NCBI GenBank assembly: GCA_002099365.1
Contig: MSED01000011.1
Coordinates: 5,001 to 69,000 of the forward strand
Reading direction: 5' to 3'
Source: Phialophora verrucosa
Lineage: Eukaryota; Ascomycota; Eurotiomycetes; Chaetothyriales; Herpotrichiellaceae
DNA: 64,000 bases
In this document: positions 61,871-64,000 of the stretch, piece after piece
Layout: each line of letters starts with the position of its first letter
How positions within the stretch are numbered: position 1 is the stretch's first letter
Made by a program: the position numbers and the translations under genes
The notes under the pieces: model-generated
Seen by the model: the letters and a program-made list of their open reading frames with translations, nothing else
Database searches by the model: none
What the model was told of the DNA's origin: nothing

Positions 61871-64000
61871 CGCACGGAGCATATCACCTTTAAAGTTATG
61901 CTCGTAGGAATTAAAGCTAGGGCCCTAGTGGACTACGGAGCTAACTAGAACTATATTAACAGGGAGATAAATAAGGAGCTAAATAAGTACATTACAAAGA
62001 AAGAACTGCTATACGCTCTATTAATGGTAGACGGACGAACTACCAGCATGATTACGGACTAGGTACAGGATGTACCTATAACGGTTGGATAATATAATAA
62101 AAGAATATCCCTCGATATAACGACGCTACCGAAGTATAACATGGTACTCGGTATAGTATAGTTATTTGACTACAACCCACGAATATATTAGAAAAGGAGA
62201 ACTATCGAGTTTCTAGATTACAGTCATAGAAAGGAAATAGGAGACTAATTATCTCTAAAGGCCTCTATTAGAGCGATTTAGGTGCGACCGAAGGGACGTA
62301 TCCTAGCTAGACTAGATACGTACGAGCTGCCTCCGGAATATAAAGAATTTAAGGACTTGTTCTAGGAGCGGGAAGGACTCGCCGCGCTACCTGAGCATAA
62401 ACCTTAGGATTACTCGATCGAGTTCTAAGAAGGGAAAGAGAATCCTTCTTATAAGGGATGGTTAAGGGAGCTATCTAGAGAAGAGTCCGACTTCCTAAAG
62501 AAGTATATACGGGATCTGGAAACTAAGGGTTTCATCCGAAAACTTAATAAACTAAGGATATCCTACGGGATACTCTTTACACTAAAAAAGGATAGAACAC
62601 TAAGGCCGTGTATCGACTTTAGACTATTAAACATAATCACTAAGAAGAACGTCTACTTAATACTACTAATTCAAGAGCTTTAGAATTAGCTAAGAAGGGC
62701 TAAGTAGCTTACAGCACTCGATATACGGGACGCCTACTACCGAGTACACATAAAAGCTAGAGAAGAATAGAAGACAGCGTTTAGAACTAGTTAAGGAGTT
62801 TACAAATACTTAGTTATACCTTTTAGATTAACTAACGCCCCTATAACATTTTAAGCTCTTATTAACGATACGCTCGAAGAGTATCTCGGAGACTTCGTCT
62901 TGGCTTATCTAGATGATATCTTAATCTATTCCGAAACCTATAAAGAATACGTAGAACACGTTAAAAAGGTGATAAGGAAGTTATAAGAGAAAGATTTACC
63001 GCTAAAACTTAGTAAATACGAGTTTTATAAGAGGGAGATAGTATTCCTAGGCTACCTCGTCTCCGAAGGACAGCTGAAACTAGATCTAACGAAAGTCTAA
63101 GCCATCGAGGAATAGCTACAGCTAAAGAACGTTAAGGAAGTGTAAGTATTCCTTAGACTGGCGAATTACTACCGCCGGTTCATTGAAGGGTTTTCCCGGA
63201 TTGCTGTACCACTAACCAACTTAACTAAGAAGGAAACCGACTTCTAATTCGGATTAGGCGCAGAGAAAGCCTTCAAGGAGCTAAAGGGCCGCCTAACCAG
63301 CGCCCCTATTCTTATAATCTTCGATCTAGAAAAGGAAGCCCTACTAGAAACGAATGCGTCCGATAAAGCGATCGAAGTATGCCTCATCTAAAGAGGGGAG
63401 GATAGCAAGGCTAGACTAGTAGCCTATTACTCTAGAAAAATAATAAGGCTAGAGTCGAACTACGATATTCACGACAAGGAACTCTTAGCTATAGTAGAAG
63501 TACTTAAATAATAGCGAGTATATCTCGAAAGTGCTAAGTATCTAGTATAGATCTTTACGGATTATAAGAACCTATTATACTAGACCACTACAAAGGAACT
63601 CAACAGAAGATAAGTTAGATAGGCTGAAACATTAGCCTTATATAACTTCCGGATTAACCATATCCGAGGAATAGAGAACGGAAGGGCGGATACTCTCAGC
63701 CGGCGAGCGGACTATATAAGAATAACTAGACCCGAACCGGACACGCTATTAAAGCAATAAGGGAATGCTCTAGTCTATCGAGGAAAGACATAAGCCATCA
63801 CTATAATGACTGAATAACCGGAGCTATCGCCGCAATAGCGATAGGACGTAATAGCCGCCCGGCACGACGATAAAGCAGCAGGCCACCAGGGAATCAATAA
63901 GATAATCGAGCTAGTTACGAGGGACTACACATGGCCGCGACTTAGAAAAGAGGTTAAAGAATATATTAAGAACTACGATATATACCATAAAGCTAAACAC
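61865..64000 (+). pseudogene. Element B Pol: protease, RT, RNase H, integrase start
   Basis: Pol in frame 2 modulo 3, -1 relative to Gag. Protease: ALVDYGANQNYI at 61925-61960 (probably DCGAN before mutation). RT: LRPCIDFRLLN near 62600, TALDIRDAYYRVH near 62716, PFRLTNAPITFQ near 62820 and an intact catalytic AYLDDILIYS at 62903-62932. RNase H: LLETNASDKAIEV near 63342, NYDIHDKELLAIV near 63460 and the final ADTLSRRADY near 63688. Integrase zinc-binding domain: AARHDDKAAGHQGINK near 63852, then KNYDIYHKAKH, where the CxxC pair is now YxxY. Cut by the window end. A few TAA/TAG stops make it non-functional. Confidence 0.88.

Larger units (their letters stand above)
58751..64000 (+). mobile_element. 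Element B: younger Ty3/Gypsy element, 5' part
   Basis: A different LTR retrotransposon nested in family A copy 4, with a 397-bp 5' LTR, long gag and pol through the start of integrase; the window ends inside it. CA and TG are common here, in contrast to everything between 1 and 58.7 kb, yet RIP-type stops (TAA/TAG in place of Gln or Trp) and Cys-to-Tyr changes are present. It was therefore mutated more lightly, which fits a later insertion. Confidence 0.93.

Overview
This window reads as a transposon graveyard from a filamentous ascomycete (Pezizomycotina) in which every recognisable gene has been inactivated. The main clue is base composition. From about 1.0 kb to 58.75 kb CA and TG dinucleotides are almost absent, TA is everywhere, and in-frame TAA/TAG stops sit where Gln (CAA/CAG) or Trp (TGG) codons are expected. 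Cys codons have become Tyr (TGC/TGT to TAC/TAT). This is the signature of CpA-to-TpA repeat-induced point mutation (RIP). No intact host protein-coding gene was found, and no rRNA, tRNA or CRISPR array was seen. The small open frames in the GC-rich left end and in 58.8-64 kb look like chance or shadow frames.

Layout. (1) 1-1.0 kb is GC-rich and not RIP-mutated; about 19 copies of a CCAGTTGACC-type motif, including a 24/27-bp tandem array at 843-994, straddle the boundary into AT-rich DNA. (2) 1465-3937 plus 15567-15665 is a Tad1-like LINE with a ~770-bp internal deletion. (3) 15687-20577 plus 32258 onward is a second, fuller copy of the same LINE. (4) Four copies of one ~11.68-kb Ty3/Gypsy-type element, called 'family A' here, have 299-bp LTRs. 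Copy 1 (3938-15566) sits in the first LINE and copy 2 (20578-32257) in the second. Copy 3 (39738-51418) is on the minus strand. Copy 4 (51515-58750) is on the plus strand and broken by a later insertion. (5) 32.3-39.7 kb holds the LINE tail or flank with a dispersed GGTTGCAAG-like motif, a 20-A tract, unidentified AT-rich DNA, a small unmutated island, and a RIP-mutated SNF2-like helicase pseudogene (36866-39475). (6) 58751-64000 is the 5' part of a younger, lightly mutated Ty3/Gypsy element ('element B') nested in copy 4.

How the parts fit. Family A encodes, in order, Gag plus aspartic protease in one frame, RT-RNase H-integrase in the -1 frame, and a separate third ORF of 2742 nt between integrase and the polypurine tract. 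The third ORF has exactly the same length in two oppositely oriented copies and matches nothing I recognise, so it is the best candidate for something undescribed. Element B has a long Gag whose C-terminal extension carries several Cys/His clusters, then PR-RT-RNase H-integrase in the -1 frame. Copies 3 and 4 of family A lie head to head 96 bp apart, forming a ~7.2-kb inverted repeat.

Inferred order of events: LINE insertions, then family A insertions into them, heavy RIP, then element B into family A copy 4 with lighter mutation. Coordinates of LTRs, polypurine tracts and the third ORFs were counted to the base. Limits of gag and pol regions in the mutated copies are approximate.
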